From Mangrovibacter phragmitis (GTDB taxonomy: Bacteria > Pseudomonadota > Gammaproteobacteria > Enterobacterales > Enterobacteriaceae), in NCBI RefSeq assembly GCF_001655675.1, contig NZ_LYRP01000001.1, positions 620,001-684,000 on the forward strand: a stretch of DNA of 64,000 bases, in the 5' to 3' direction. The notes beneath the pieces were generated by a model. That model made no database searches, was not told the origin of the DNA, and saw nothing but the letters and a program-made list of their open reading frames with translations. Position 1 is the first letter of the stretch. Each line of letters starts with the position of its first letter. Positions 16,614 to 25,383 of this stretch are shown here, piece after piece. The position numbers and the translations under genes were made by a program.

Positions 16614-17129
16614 ATGAAAAAAATTATTCTTTATTCTGCTTTGTCACTTGCCGGTTTAACTTCCACCATTGGTGTGGCGAATGCCGCTACAGGTGACAGC
16701 AGTGCGACTATCAGTTATGCCCAGAGCCATTTTAACCATACCCGCGGTAGCGATGCCAAAGGTGTTCAGTTACAGTACCGTTATGAACTGAATGACGACT
16801 GGGGTGTAATGGGCGGCATGACCTATACCGGTAATAACTACAGTGATTCTGGCGATGGCGACCACCACTACTTCTCAGTGAAAGCCGGCCCGACTTACCG
16901 CATTACCGACTGGGCCAGTGTGTATACCGATATCGGCTACGGTTATGCCAAAGACAAGTTCAGCCGTAACGGTGTTAACCAGGACCACGACACCTCAATG
17001 CTGGTTTATGGCGCAGGTTTGCAGTTCAACCCGTATCAAAATATCGTGCTGGATGCCGGGTATGAATATGGTTCAGCAAGCCATGTTCAGGTAGGCACCT
17101 GGAACCTTGGTGTTGGTTATAAGTTCTGA
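16614..17129 (+). CDS. OmpX/Ail/Lom-family outer membrane protein
   Basis: A 171-residue precursor with a signal peptide ending ANA at about residue 24. The mature chain has alternating hydrophobic beta-strands and family landmarks: LQYRYELNDDWGVMGGMTYT, AGPTYRITDWASVYTDIGYG, YGAGLQFNPYQNIVLDAGYE and a C-terminal aromatic (YKF). It should form an eight-stranded barrel with exposed loops; family members act in adhesion, invasion or complement resistance. Length equals OmpX, but the strands differ enough that I call it a family member rather than OmpX itself. It is monocistronic, with its own terminator. Confidence 0.9.
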   Translation: MKKIILYSALSLAGLTSTIGVANAATGDSSATISYAQSHFNHTRGSDAKGVQLQYRYELNDDWGVMGGMTYTGNNYSDSGDGDHHYFSVKAGPTYRITDWASVYTDIGYGYAKDKFSRNGVNQDHDTSMLVYGAGLQFNPYQNIVLDAGYEYGSASHVQVGTWNLGVGYKF

Positions 17130-17171
17130 TTTTACACTTGAATATAAACAGAACCTAAACAAAACCTAATT

Positions 17172-17209
17172 AATGGCGAAAGTCACAGCTATGTCTTTCG
17201 CCATTTTTC
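17172..17209 (+). terminator. Terminator of the OmpX-like gene
   Basis: An 11-bp stem (AATGGCGAAAG / CTTTCGCCATT) followed by TTTCC. Confidence 0.85.
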
Positions 17210-17429
17210 CACACACGAATCATCAATTACTGCGCCAAAGAATTATTTACACCCGGCTATATTTCGCACAAATTAGAATTATTTTCCCACTCAAGAAAAA
17301 TCTAATTACACTAACAAGCCCGCGAAGCATGTCATTCGCACAAAATAACAAAAAAAATCACTCACTACAGAAAACTCACCACCCCCGTTAATAATAAACA
17401 GGGTGCTTCGTCTGTGTTAATTCCGGTAG

Positions 17430-17900
17430 CTATAATGCCAAAATCATTTCAATACAGTACAAGTTTTGTTGTGCAAGTGATGAATAGTAAGTTCGTTCGC
17501 CCTGGCTTTCAAACCCGTGTTTTTCATAGAATGACTGTGCATTCGGAGTGGATGACAAGCTGAGTACTGCCATGCCCCGCTGGCGGGCTTCCGCTTTAAC
17601 CGTGTCAAGAATCAGGCTGGCAGCGCCCAGGCCTGTGTATTCAGGTAAAGTAAAAACCGCTTCAACACGCTGTGCATCAACGTCTAAAAAACCGGTTGCC
17701 ACCAGCCTGCCGCTCTCATGTTCTGCTACAAAGAAAGGAAACGCCTCAATAACCTCGCTCTGCCCTGCCGGAACCGTATCCGGTGTCCATGCCGCAATCA
17801 CATCTGTTGCATAGCTATGCCTGCACCCATGGCGAATCGCCCGGTTACGAATGTTCCAGCATTCCCCGGCATCTGCAACCTGAGCCCGTCTTATTTTCAT
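17430..17900 (-). CDS. GNAT-family N-acetyltransferase
   Basis: A 156-residue acetyl-CoA-dependent acetyltransferase. The N-terminus IRRAQVADAGECWNIRNRAI and the central ESGRLVATGFLDVDAQRVEAVF are typical GNAT strands; the acetyl-CoA loop is in GLGAASLILDTVKAEARQRG (about 93-112) and the last motif is AQSFYEKHGFESQGE. The substrate cannot be told. It stands alone between the OmpX-like gene and fabV. Confidence 0.85.
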   Translation of the reverse strand: MKIRRAQVADAGECWNIRNRAIRHGCRHSYATDVIAAWTPDTVPAGQSEVIEAFPFFVAEHESGRLVATGFLDVDAQRVEAVFTLPEYTGLGAASLILDTVKAEARQRGMAVLSLSSTPNAQSFYEKHGFESQGERTYYSSLAQQNLYCIEMILAL

Positions 17901-18359
17901 CTACATTATCTCCGGTATCGCGCTGGTGCAGGTAAATGAAAAGTCACCGGAACCGTGCTCAATTTATTCACATAGCAGGTTAGCCAGACAAACTGCCAGA
18001 CTTGATAGTTCAGGTTTACCACCCGGAAAACAGAATGATTGTATTGTACTGATCGGTAATATAGGATCTTTTGCCACTTAGCGTCCTGTCATGCAGGGTA
18101 CCACAAACCGGCATGGCAAATGCCAGCCAGTTTATTAACACATAGTTATAGTGAGCCACATATGTATTCTCTGACGCATCTGGAAAAAGCCTGGTCGCCC
18201 TTAATGTGTGAATCCGGGGTTTCCGAAGCCGTTGGTCTGCTTTTTTCAACGATGGTTAGCATGCCATCAGCCGCAGAACCAGCCTGAGAAGTGGCCTGCT
18301 CCACCCTTGAGTGACCGGGTAACTACCGGGTTATACATCTACATCAGAGGAAAGCAAGC
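17901..18359. other. Intergenic region between GNAT gene and fabV
   Basis: No convincing gene. A 77-codon minus-strand frame (18016-18249) lacks any recognisable feature. The fabV ribosome site GAGGAAAG is at 18348-18355. Confidence 0.45.
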
Positions 18360-19553
18360 ATGCTCGTCCAACCACGTATCAGAGGTTTTATCTGTATTAC
18401 TGCCCACCCAACCGGTTGTGATGCAAACGTCAAGCAGCAAATTGATTACGTTACCGCACGCGGCAAAGTGGAAAATGGGCCGAAAAAAGTTCTGGTCATT
18501 GGTGCTTCTACCGGTTACGGGCTGGCAGCTCGTATTTCAACGGCATTTGGCAGCGATGCCGCCACACTAGGGGTGGTTTTTGAACGCCCGGGCAGTGCCA
18601 AAAAAACCGGTACTGCTGGCTGGTATAATACTGCGGCGTTTGAAAAATATGCCCATGAGCAAGGGTTGTACGCCCGTACCATTAATGGCGATGCGTTCTC
18701 CGACGAAATCAAAGCGAAGACGATTGAAACCATTAAAAACGATCTCGGCCAGGTTGATTTAGTCATTTACAGTCTGGCTGCCCCGCGCCGTACCCACCCC
18801 AAAACCGGGGAAGTTTACACCTCCGTGCTCAAACCTCAGGGTGCTGATATCACCCTGCCAGGCATTGATACCGATAAAAAAGAAGTCACACAGTTCAGCC
18901 TGACCGCAGCCACAGATGAAGAAATCGACAACACTATCGCGGTGATGGGTGGCGAAGACTGGCAAATGTGGATTGACGCGCTCAGTGAAGCAGGTGTACT
19001 GGCAGATAATGCCAAAACCACTGCCTTTACTTACCTTGGCCCGGAAGTCACTCACCAGATTTACTGGAATGGCTCTATTGGTGCTGCGAAAAAAGACCTG
19101 GATAAAAAAGTTTTGGCTATCCGTGAATCAATGAAAGCGACCGGTGGTGAAGCTTATGTTTCTGTACTGAAAGCCGTGGTAACCCAGTCCAGTTCCGCTA
19201 TTCCGGTTATGCCGCTCTATTTGTCCCTGTTGTTTAAAGTCATGAAGGAACAGGGCTCTCATGAAGGCTGTATTGAGCAAATAGCTGGTTTACTGCACGA
19301 TTCCCTGTACAGCAGTACGCCCATTACCGATGACGAAGGCAGGTTGCGTGCAGATTACCCTGAGCTTGCCACTGAAGTGCAGAGTTATGTTTCTCAACAC
19401 TGGAACACTGTCACAACCCAGAATCTGGACGACGTAGCGGATTTCGCAGGTTACCAACAAGAGTTTCTGCGCCTGTTTGGTTTTGGTATTGAAGGTGTGG
19501 ACTACGACCTGGATGTTAACCCGGAAGTTGATATCCCCGGGCTGATTGCATAA
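18360..19553 (+). CDS. fabV: FabV, NADH-dependent enoyl-ACP reductase
   Basis: A 397-residue enzyme of fatty-acid elongation that reduces trans-2-enoyl-ACP. The start [19 protein letters not shown] and the NADH loop [14 protein letters not shown] are FabV-typical. The catalytic pair with the family's eight-residue spacing is Tyr235 and Lys244 ([10 protein letters not shown]), the exact positions known for FabV. FabV is larger than FabI and insensitive to triclosan. A GAGGAAAGC ribosome site precedes the ATG. It is a single-gene unit. Confidence 0.96.
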   Translation: MLVQPRIRGFICITAHPTGCDANVKQQIDYVTARGKVENGPKKVLVIGASTGYGLAARISTAFGSDAATLGVVFERPGSAKKTGTAGWYNTAAFEKYAHEQGLYARTINGDAFSDEIKAKTIETIKNDLGQVDLVIYSLAAPRRTHPKTGEVYTSVLKPQGADITLPGIDTDKKEVTQFSLTAATDEEIDNTIAVMGGEDWQMWIDALSEAGVLADNAKTTAFTYLGPEVTHQIYWNGSIGAAKKDLDKKVLAIRESMKATGGEAYVSVLKAVVTQSSSAIPVMPLYLSLLFKVMKEQGSHEGCIEQIAGLLHDSLYSSTPITDDEGRLRADYPELATEVQSYVSQHWNTVTTQNLDDVADFAGYQQEFLRLFGFGIEGVDYDLDVNPEVDIPGLIA

Positions 19554-19570
19554 CCCGTAAAATACTGCGC

Positions 19571-19597
19571 GCGAGGGTGGCATCAGGCCACCTTCGC
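19571..19597 (+). terminator. Hairpin after fabV
   Basis: An 11-bp stem with one G-T pair (GCGAGGGTGGC / GCCACCTTCGC) between two convergent genes. The T run is poor. Confidence 0.55.
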
Positions 19598-19637
19598 AAT
19601 ACAGCCCTCTCTCAGCAACACGCTTGCCGCCAGCAGG

Positions 19638-20513
19638 TTAACTCCCCAAATACACCATGCGAGTGACTGGCGCTATCTGGTGACCTTTTTTTTGTGCGTC
19701 AAACAGGCGCTGAGATGAATCAACTTTCCAGTGAAACTCACCATTCCAGCCCGTATGAGCCACCAGTAAATCCGCATTGTCACCTTTCACCAGGTTAGCG
19801 TAATGCAGTGGCTGATATCCACTGTCATTATCCTGTTGCCAAATTTTGAAATGGGATTGCAGGGTATGAATCTGTTCAGAAGTCATGCCTTTATCCTGCT
19901 TTTCGGCTTCGCACATGCCTTCAATCAACGTGATTTGGGTACCCAGTTCCACTGCGGATAACATGTCAGGCATGTCGTTCACCTGCATTTCAGTGGCATA
20001 AAATACCGCAGTTTCATAGCGCTGGTCGCACTGGTTCATTTCAAGGTATGCCGCAATGCGTTCTGCAGAAGTCAACGCACCTGAAGTATTCCAGGCAATT
20101 AATGACAGTGCCTGACGGCTCAGCCCGGCAAACGGATTAAGCCCTTGTTTGCCGCGTAACAATGCATTGATATACACCACGCAACCACCAGACAGCGCCA
20201 GGCGTGCTTCATCTTCTGTATCGGGAATGTCGTTAAGAAACTCTGGCCGCAGACTGCGGGTATTTTCAAACGCCTTAACCAGTACCGCGATATTTTGCAG
20301 GTTTTCACCCTGCTCGCTGATTACCCGGTTATCCTGAATCATTGCCAGGAAGCTCTGATAACGCCCGGAATCTGACAAAGATACCGATGCGCTTCCGGTG
20401 TCATTTTGGTTATCAGCATAAGCCGACAACCACCGGTCAGTGCGATTATGCGGGTCTTCCAGCAACGAGCGTCCGTATTGCAGAATATCTGAAATGGGTT
20501 TTACATTACTCAT
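19638..20513 (-). CDS. Hypothetical protein, 291 residues
   Basis: I do not recognise this protein. It is soluble, acidic and rich in Gln, Asn and Ser, with no signal peptide or transmembrane segment. The middle (about residues 60-190) looks helical, and the end (GYQPLHYANLVKGDNADLLV, then HTGWNGEFHWKVD) looks like strands. The ATG at 20513 is chosen because AAGGAG lies six bases upstream; the frame extends eight codons further. Codon use resembles neighbouring genes, so it is a real gene. It is transcribed towards fabV and stands alone. Confidence 0.75.
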   Translation of the reverse strand: MSNVKPISDILQYGRSLLEDPHNRTDRWLSAYADNQNDTGSASVSLSDSGRYQSFLAMIQDNRVISEQGENLQNIAVLVKAFENTRSLRPEFLNDIPDTEDEARLALSGGCVVYINALLRGKQGLNPFAGLSRQALSLIAWNTSGALTSAERIAAYLEMNQCDQRYETAVFYATEMQVNDMPDMLSAVELGTQITLIEGMCEAEKQDKGMTSEQIHTLQSHFKIWQQDNDSGYQPLHYANLVKGDNADLLVAHTGWNGEFHWKVDSSQRLFDAQKKGHQIAPVTRMVYLGS

Positions 20514-21009
20514 ACCTGCTCCTTCTGTTCCACTCATGCCGGTACCGGGTTACTACTATTATCGGCCCTGTGGTGGCACGTTTTACGCATATCAATCCTA
20601 AATAGCCGATGTTTATCTCGTGGTAAGTGAATTTATTGTTGCTTTACTTCTCTGCCCGGAATATTTCAGCCTCATGCCATGTTACACACCGTCTCACATC
20701 ATCAATGCATACATTGCGCAATGCGTAAAACGGCCCGGCGCAGCATCTGCTTATTAGTGAGTGCTTAGCCCCAACAGGCTGTAGAACAACGTTTTCAGGA
20801 AAAATCCAGGTGCTCAACACCCCATATTGCTAAAACAAAGTCCGTTGCGGGCAGCTATGCTTATTAGTCACAGAGCAGCCATTGCTACCTGCATTACGCT
20901 GTCTTCAGGGGTTTCCCCTCTCTTTTCACTGTGCCGCAAGCAAAACCAGGCTCAGTGACCAAACAGGAATGTCTCCCTCTTTACATCACAACATGGGATC
21001 AATAACGTT
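20514..21009. other. Long leader of the alcohol dehydrogenase gene
   Basis: No gene is supported in about 500 bases. The 11-mer TGCTTATTAGT occurs twice in direct orientation, at 20748-20758 and 20858-20868, 110 bases apart (a multiple of the helical repeat), and could be a regulator site. Confidence 0.5.
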
Positions 21010-22056
21010 ATGAAAACTGTCGGATATGCCGCCCATTCTGCGGACTCAGCGCTCAAGCCTTACCACTTCGAACGTCGTGACTTACGCCAGAACGATGTCG
21101 CAATTGAGATTTTGTATTGCGGTGTATGCCACTCCGATTTACATACCGTCAATGGCGACTGGGGCCCGCAACATTATCCTCTGGTGCCAGGCCATGAAAT
21201 TGTCGGTGTTGTGCGTTCTGTTGGCCCGGATGTGACCAAATATAAAGCCGGCGACCATGTTGCCGTGGGTTGTATGGTGGACAGTTGCCAACATTGCGAC
21301 CAATGCGAACACGGTGAAGAGCAATACTGTCGCCATGGTATGACGCCCACCTACGGCTCGCCAGACCGCATTTCTGGTGAAATTACCCAGGGCGGTTATT
21401 CAAAACATATTGTGGTGCGTGAAGAATTTGTACTGCGTATTCCTGAAAACATGGATATCGCCAAAGCCGCGCCAATTCTGTGCGCCGGGATAACCACCTT
21501 CTCACCTCTGCGTACCTGGAACGTGACCAAAGGCAGCCGTGTGGGTGTTATCGGGCTGGGTGGGTTAGGCCATATGGCAGTGAAACTGGCTCATGCCATG
21601 GGTGCAGAGGTCACCGTCATCAGCCGTTCCAAAGCTAAAGAAAAAGAAGCGATTAATTTGGGTGCCAAAGGCATTCTCGCGTCTTCTGATGATGCCGCAA
21701 TGGAAGCCGCCACCGCGTCATTTGACCTGATAATTGATACCGCACCGGTGAAGCATGATGTCAGCATTTATGCTCCTTTGCTGGATGTCGATGGCACACT
21801 GGTGGTGGTGGGCCAGGTGGGCCCGCTGGAAGAAGTGATGACGCTGCCGCTGGTATTTGGCCGCCGCCGTATTGCCGGCTCACTGATTGGTGGTATCGCA
21901 GAAACCCAGGAAGTGCTGGATTTCTGCGCCGAGCATGATGTGTACCCGGAATGCGAAATGATCAACATCGACCAAATCAATGATGCCTTTGCCCGCTTAG
22001 CCAAAGGCGACCTGGCGCACCGTTTTGTGATTGATATGGCGTCATTAACCGCCTGA
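21010..22056 (+). CDS. Zinc-dependent alcohol dehydrogenase (YahK/CAD-like)
   Basis: A 348-residue medium-chain dehydrogenase. Catalytic zinc ligands are in CGVCHSDLH (Cys and His near 37-43) and GHEIVG; the four structural zinc cysteines are in CMVDSCQHCDQCEHGEEQYC (about 93-112). The nucleotide loop is GLGGLGHMAVKLAHAMGAEV at about 180-200, followed by SRSK, which favours NADPH. The closest type I know is E. coli YahK, a broad aldehyde reductase. The adjacent convergent gene is an RspR-like regulator. Confidence 0.92.
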   Translation: MKTVGYAAHSADSALKPYHFERRDLRQNDVAIEILYCGVCHSDLHTVNGDWGPQHYPLVPGHEIVGVVRSVGPDVTKYKAGDHVAVGCMVDSCQHCDQCEHGEEQYCRHGMTPTYGSPDRISGEITQGGYSKHIVVREEFVLRIPENMDIAKAAPILCAGITTFSPLRTWNVTKGSRVGVIGLGGLGHMAVKLAHAMGAEVTVISRSKAKEKEAINLGAKGILASSDDAAMEAATASFDLIIDTAPVKHDVSIYAPLLDVDGTLVVVGQVGPLEEVMTLPLVFGRRRIAGSLIGGIAETQEVLDFCAEHDVYPECEMINIDQINDAFARLAKGDLAHRFVIDMASLTA

Positions 22057-22084
22057 TTACCTGTTTTTTGCATCTGAAATAAGC

Positions 22085-22115
22085 AACGGCGAACCCATAT
22101 GGATTCGCCGTTTTT
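22085..22115 (+). terminator. Terminator of the alcohol dehydrogenase gene
   Basis: A stem AACGGCGAA / TTCGCCGTT with inner pairs around CCATATGG, followed by TTTTT. Confidence 0.88.
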
Positions 22116-22126
22116 CATCATGCCAC

Positions 22127-22843
22127 TCACTCTTCGTGTTCAAACCAGTCCGGGTTTTGCTGGTCTACCGGCACTATGGTGTTTCTCAACAATAGCAAGT
22201 GAGAACGGATTGCGGCCTCCGCTTCATCCGGATTACCGCTCGCCAGTGCATCAAAAATACGGTAGTGCTGAATAATCAACCCCGCAGGCGGCGATACCTC
22301 GCGCAAGGTCAGAAAGCGAACCCGGTCCATTGCTGCTTTGATATTTTCTATCGTTTCCCAGGCCATCGGGCAACCGGCGATTTCGGCAATTTTTTGGTGA
22401 AACTGGTCATCCAGCGCCAAAAACTCCATTGCATTTTGATTTTGTGCCGCCAGCTTTTGCTGGTTAAGCAGCAGTTCCAGCGCAGCGAGATCTTCTGGCG
22501 TAACATTTTCCGCCGCGCGCCGTGCAGTGGCGCATTCAATCGCACTGCGAATAAAACGCCCGTCATTCACCTGACGCACGGAAATACGCCTGACCAGTGT
22601 ACCGCGCTGAGGGCGAATCTCCACCAAACCGCTTTCGGCCAGCTTGATAAATGCCTCACGCACTGGCTGTCGCGAAACCCCAAACCGGTTGGCAGTCTCT
22701 TTTTCAGATAACAATAAACCCGGCGGGATAACACACTCGACGATTTCCTTACGTAAATGACGATACACCTGCTGATTTACTGGCTGGCTATTTAGCAGAA
22801 CCGGTCGGGGTAATGACATGGCGTTCACAGTGGACATGGGCAT
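22127..22843 (-). CDS. GntR/FadR-family regulator, RspR (YdfH)-like
   Basis: A 238-residue regulator. The winged helix at about residues 25-95 includes LSEKETANRFGVSRQPVREA, and the all-helical FCD ligand domain spans about 100-225, with metal-binding candidates such as Asp/His in LDDQFHQKIAEIAG. The chain QPVNQQVYRHLRKEIV and the end NPDWFEHEE strongly recall E. coli RspR/YdfH, which controls rspAB. Here it lies on the same strand as, and downstream of, a mannonate dehydratase gene, and faces an alcohol dehydrogenase, the same mix of activities as rspA and rspB. It probably responds to a sugar acid. Confidence 0.88.
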   Translation of the reverse strand: MPMSTVNAMSLPRPVLLNSQPVNQQVYRHLRKEIVECVIPPGLLLSEKETANRFGVSRQPVREAFIKLAESGLVEIRPQRGTLVRRISVRQVNDGRFIRSAIECATARRAAENVTPEDLAALELLLNQQKLAAQNQNAMEFLALDDQFHQKIAEIAGCPMAWETIENIKAAMDRVRFLTLREVSPPAGLIIQHYRIFDALASGNPDEAEAAIRSHLLLLRNTIVPVDQQNPDWFEHEE

Positions 22844-23029
22844 TCAGGCATCAGGGGAGAAGTCAATAGAGTAACATACTTTATCACGGGCTTTCAGTGA
22901 GTAAACCCGCCTAATTACAGCACGTTAACCAGTTCGGCAACGCTACCACTCCGCGTCTAAAAACCAGCCTGCTCCGTTTGCCATACATGTGGCTGGAGAG
23001 GAATAAAAACAGCAAGTATTGCCAGACAA

Positions 23030-23054
23030 GCAGCCTGCGTTCTTCGCAGGCTGC
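23030..23054 (-). terminator. Hairpin after mannonate dehydratase gene
   Basis: A 10-bp perfect stem GCAGCCTGCG / CGCAGGCTGC with a five-base loop, 23 bases past the stop codon. A weak T run follows on the minus strand. Confidence 0.6.
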
Positions 23055-23076
23055 ACTCAGCAACAATGCCAGGCTG

Positions 23077-24144
23077 TCAGTGTTGTTTCTCTAATGCTTC
23101 CCACAAACCCAGCAGGTAGGTTACGCCCAGCGCACGGTCATATAAACCGTAGCCTGGACGCCCGGTTTCCCCCCAAATAAACCGGCCGTGATCCGGGCGA
23201 ATATAGCCATCAAACCCGTTGTCATGCAGGGCTTTCACAACCTGGAACATATCCAGCGAGCCATACTGTGACGGGTGGGCGGATTCATAAAAATCTTTCC
23301 CCTGAGTAATTTTGATATTACGCACATGGGCAAAATGGATACGCTTGCGGCGGGTGAACTCGGCCAGAATTTCGCACACATCGTTTTCCGGGTCTTCGGC
23401 AATGGAACCGGTGCACAGTGTAATTCCGTTGGCCGGTGAATCCACTACATTACACAACCAGTCCAGGTCATCACGGTTTTTGATAATGCGTGGCAGACCG
23501 AAAATTGAGTACGGCGGATCATCTGGATGAATCGCCATCTTCACACCCACCTCTTCACACACCGGCACCACAGCTTCCAGGAAGTAAACCAGGTTTTCAC
23601 GCAGTTTGTTCTCGTCAACATCCTGATAACGGGCAAACAGTGTTTGTACCTGTGCCAGGCGTTCCGGCTCCCAACCCGGCAGGGCAAACCCATTGGCATT
23701 TTCCAGCACTTCACGTACCACTTCTTCCAGCGTTTTATCAATCCCTTGTTTCTCAAACGCCATGGTCAGTGAGCCATCCGGCAACACATACTGCATGTCC
23801 GTTTTCATCCAGTCGAACACCGGCATAAAGTTATAGCAAATCACTTTGACGCCAAACTTCGCCAGGTTACGAATGGTTTGCTGATAATTGGCAATCCACT
23901 GGTCACGAGAGGAACAACCAATTTTGATATCATCATGAATATTGACACTTTCAATAACTTCCATTGAAAGCCCTGCGGCATGCACCTGCTCTACCAGAGC
24001 GCGAATTTTTTCTTCCGCCCAGACTTCCCCGACCGGTACGTCATACAACGCACCGACCACACCTTCCACGCCTGGCACCTGGCGGAAATACTCCAGCGGG
24101 ATTTTGTCCTGGTCCGGACCAAACCAGCGCATCGTCATTTGCAT
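23077..24144 (-). CDS. uxuA: Mannonate dehydratase
   Basis: A 355-residue enzyme converting D-mannonate to 2-dehydro-3-deoxy-D-gluconate in glucuronate breakdown. Metal-site motifs of UxuA are visible: AIHPDDPP, ITLCTGS, HFAHVRNI and RPDHGR. It is shorter than E. coli UxuA (394) but within the range of the short type. The ATG at 24144 (MQMTMRWFG) is preceded by AGGTGA at good spacing, better than the GTG at 24156. No fructuronate reductase gene is adjacent. A partial CRP-like sequence lies about 90 bases upstream (ATTGA-N6-TCACA, 24225-24240). Confidence 0.93.
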   Translation of the reverse strand: MQMTMRWFGPDQDKIPLEYFRQVPGVEGVVGALYDVPVGEVWAEEKIRALVEQVHAAGLSMEVIESVNIHDDIKIGCSSRDQWIANYQQTIRNLAKFGVKVICYNFMPVFDWMKTDMQYVLPDGSLTMAFEKQGIDKTLEEVVREVLENANGFALPGWEPERLAQVQTLFARYQDVDENKLRENLVYFLEAVVPVCEEVGVKMAIHPDDPPYSIFGLPRIIKNRDDLDWLCNVVDSPANGITLCTGSIAEDPENDVCEILAEFTRRKRIHFAHVRNIKITQGKDFYESAHPSQYGSLDMFQVVKALHDNGFDGYIRPDHGRFIWGETGRPGYGLYDRALGVTYLLGLWEALEKQH

Positions 24145-24762
24145 AATTAGCGTCACCTGTTGTCTCTGTTACTTCATCTACCATACTAGTTAATCATCAA
24201 ATGTAATCTCCAAATCCATCAAACATTGATAGACATCACAAAATTTAATGTCCCCCACCACTTTGCTGCGTTAAATTAACAAACAGAAACGCAGCATAAC
24301 CAACTGAATATTAACTATCAGTCATACCAATAATGGTTAAAAATCAGTATGTAACAGCAGTTCCTTCATTGCGAGTTAATTCACAAATGCGACCCAGGCC
24401 AGCATGCAAATCTGATTAGACTTGTATGGTAATAATCAAAAATCAATGAAGCTGGCCTGTATCAAAGGAAGCCGTACCATGAGAAGTGTTGTGACAGAAA
24501 GCCCAGGCCAGCATATGTACTTCTGATGTTCACATCTGGCACGGGGCACAATCCGTTTGCAAGATACCCGTGTGCTATTGGGCACGAATTTTTCGCTATT
24601 ATTTTACCCGAGGGGATACCCCGGCTCCGGGCTTATTTGTCCGGTAGCTTCACACATTGTTGAGCGGCCTGCAGGCCGCCAACATCACGCTACCCGCCAG
24701 TCAGTGTAACAACCCAGGCTGAAACAGCAGCGCTCTGAGTCAGTGCATTGCACCAGACCAGC
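24145..24762. other. Long non-coding region with AGGCCAGC repeats
   Basis: No gene is supported. CCCAGGCCAGCAT occurs at 24393-24405 and again at 24502-24514; the inverse GCTGGCCT is at 24451-24458 between them. A 16-bp perfect palindrome, GCGGCCTGCAGGCCGC, is at 24664-24679. The uxuA promoter should lie near 24180-24300. Confidence 0.6.
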
Positions 24763-25020
24763 TCACTTGCTCTGTGCCTCGGGGCTACCTTTTTTCTGCG
24801 CGCTCCCCTCCTCCTTCGGATAACGAGACGGCCAAATATCCTGCGGCCGGACTCCAAGCGCATCCGCTATCAGACGTTCACCTTTCGGCCAGCGCCGGAT
24901 AACTGCATTTGCCAGTGTCGACGATGACAACCCGGCGGCGCGTGAGACAGCCGCCATGGAGGTCCCTTTTTTACGTAAACCGGCAATAATATCTGCCGGG
25001 TGCCAGTCTTGTTTGTCCAT
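24763..25020 (-). CDS. sfsB: Ner/SfsB-like DNA-binding regulator
   Basis: An 85-residue protein of the phage Ner family. The stretch WHPADIIAGLRKKGTSMAAV and SSSTLANA, PKGE, IWPSRY match E. coli SfsB (Nlp), which stimulates maltose genes. The helix-turn-helix covers about residues 20-45. The start has AAGGA nine bases upstream. The C-terminus (residues 68-85) is a polar tail unlike E. coli. It is monocistronic. Confidence 0.9.
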   Translation of the reverse strand: MDKQDWHPADIIAGLRKKGTSMAAVSRAAGLSSSTLANAVIRRWPKGERLIADALGVRPQDIWPSRYPKEEGSAQKKGSPEAQSK

Positions 25021-25383
25021 ATCTGGAATTCCTTCTCAACTCTTTGTTTATTAAAAACTTTGCAGGCGGCATCGCCTGCCACATGTTATTTTCGGCTTCC
25101 TGAATACCGCCAGCTATTATTGCTGGTTCAGGTAACCGGATGTCACCAGCGTTCGCCAGGCCGTCTACAAAGCCACACCAAAGAAAACACCAGGCTGATG
25201 GTTTTCAGCCTCGGGTTGCTACCCGACGCCATCACACCAGCGCGCAATGGTATTCATAAAACCTGCAAACTACTGACCTGTGCTAACCCCTGTGGGCGGC
25301 TGCTTTGTTTCCTCCTTCGTTAGTGATGACCAGGGCATGCTTTTTGCATTATTTACCATGGATTAACATTGGAGTTACATACC
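25021..25383. other. Divergent region between sfsB and an araC-type gene
   Basis: No gene is supported. A hairpin GCAGGCG / CGCCTGC (25062-25079) lies in the predicted sfsB leader. The region holds promoters in both directions. Confidence 0.5.

Noticed and set aside
22199..22711. 170-codon plus-strand frame
   Set aside because: It is antisense to the RspR-like regulator, whose helix-turn-helix and FCD domain are clear.
23077..24144. Truncated uxuA
   Set aside because: It is shorter than the E. coli protein, but all metal-site motifs and both ends are present, and shorter mannonate dehydratases are common.
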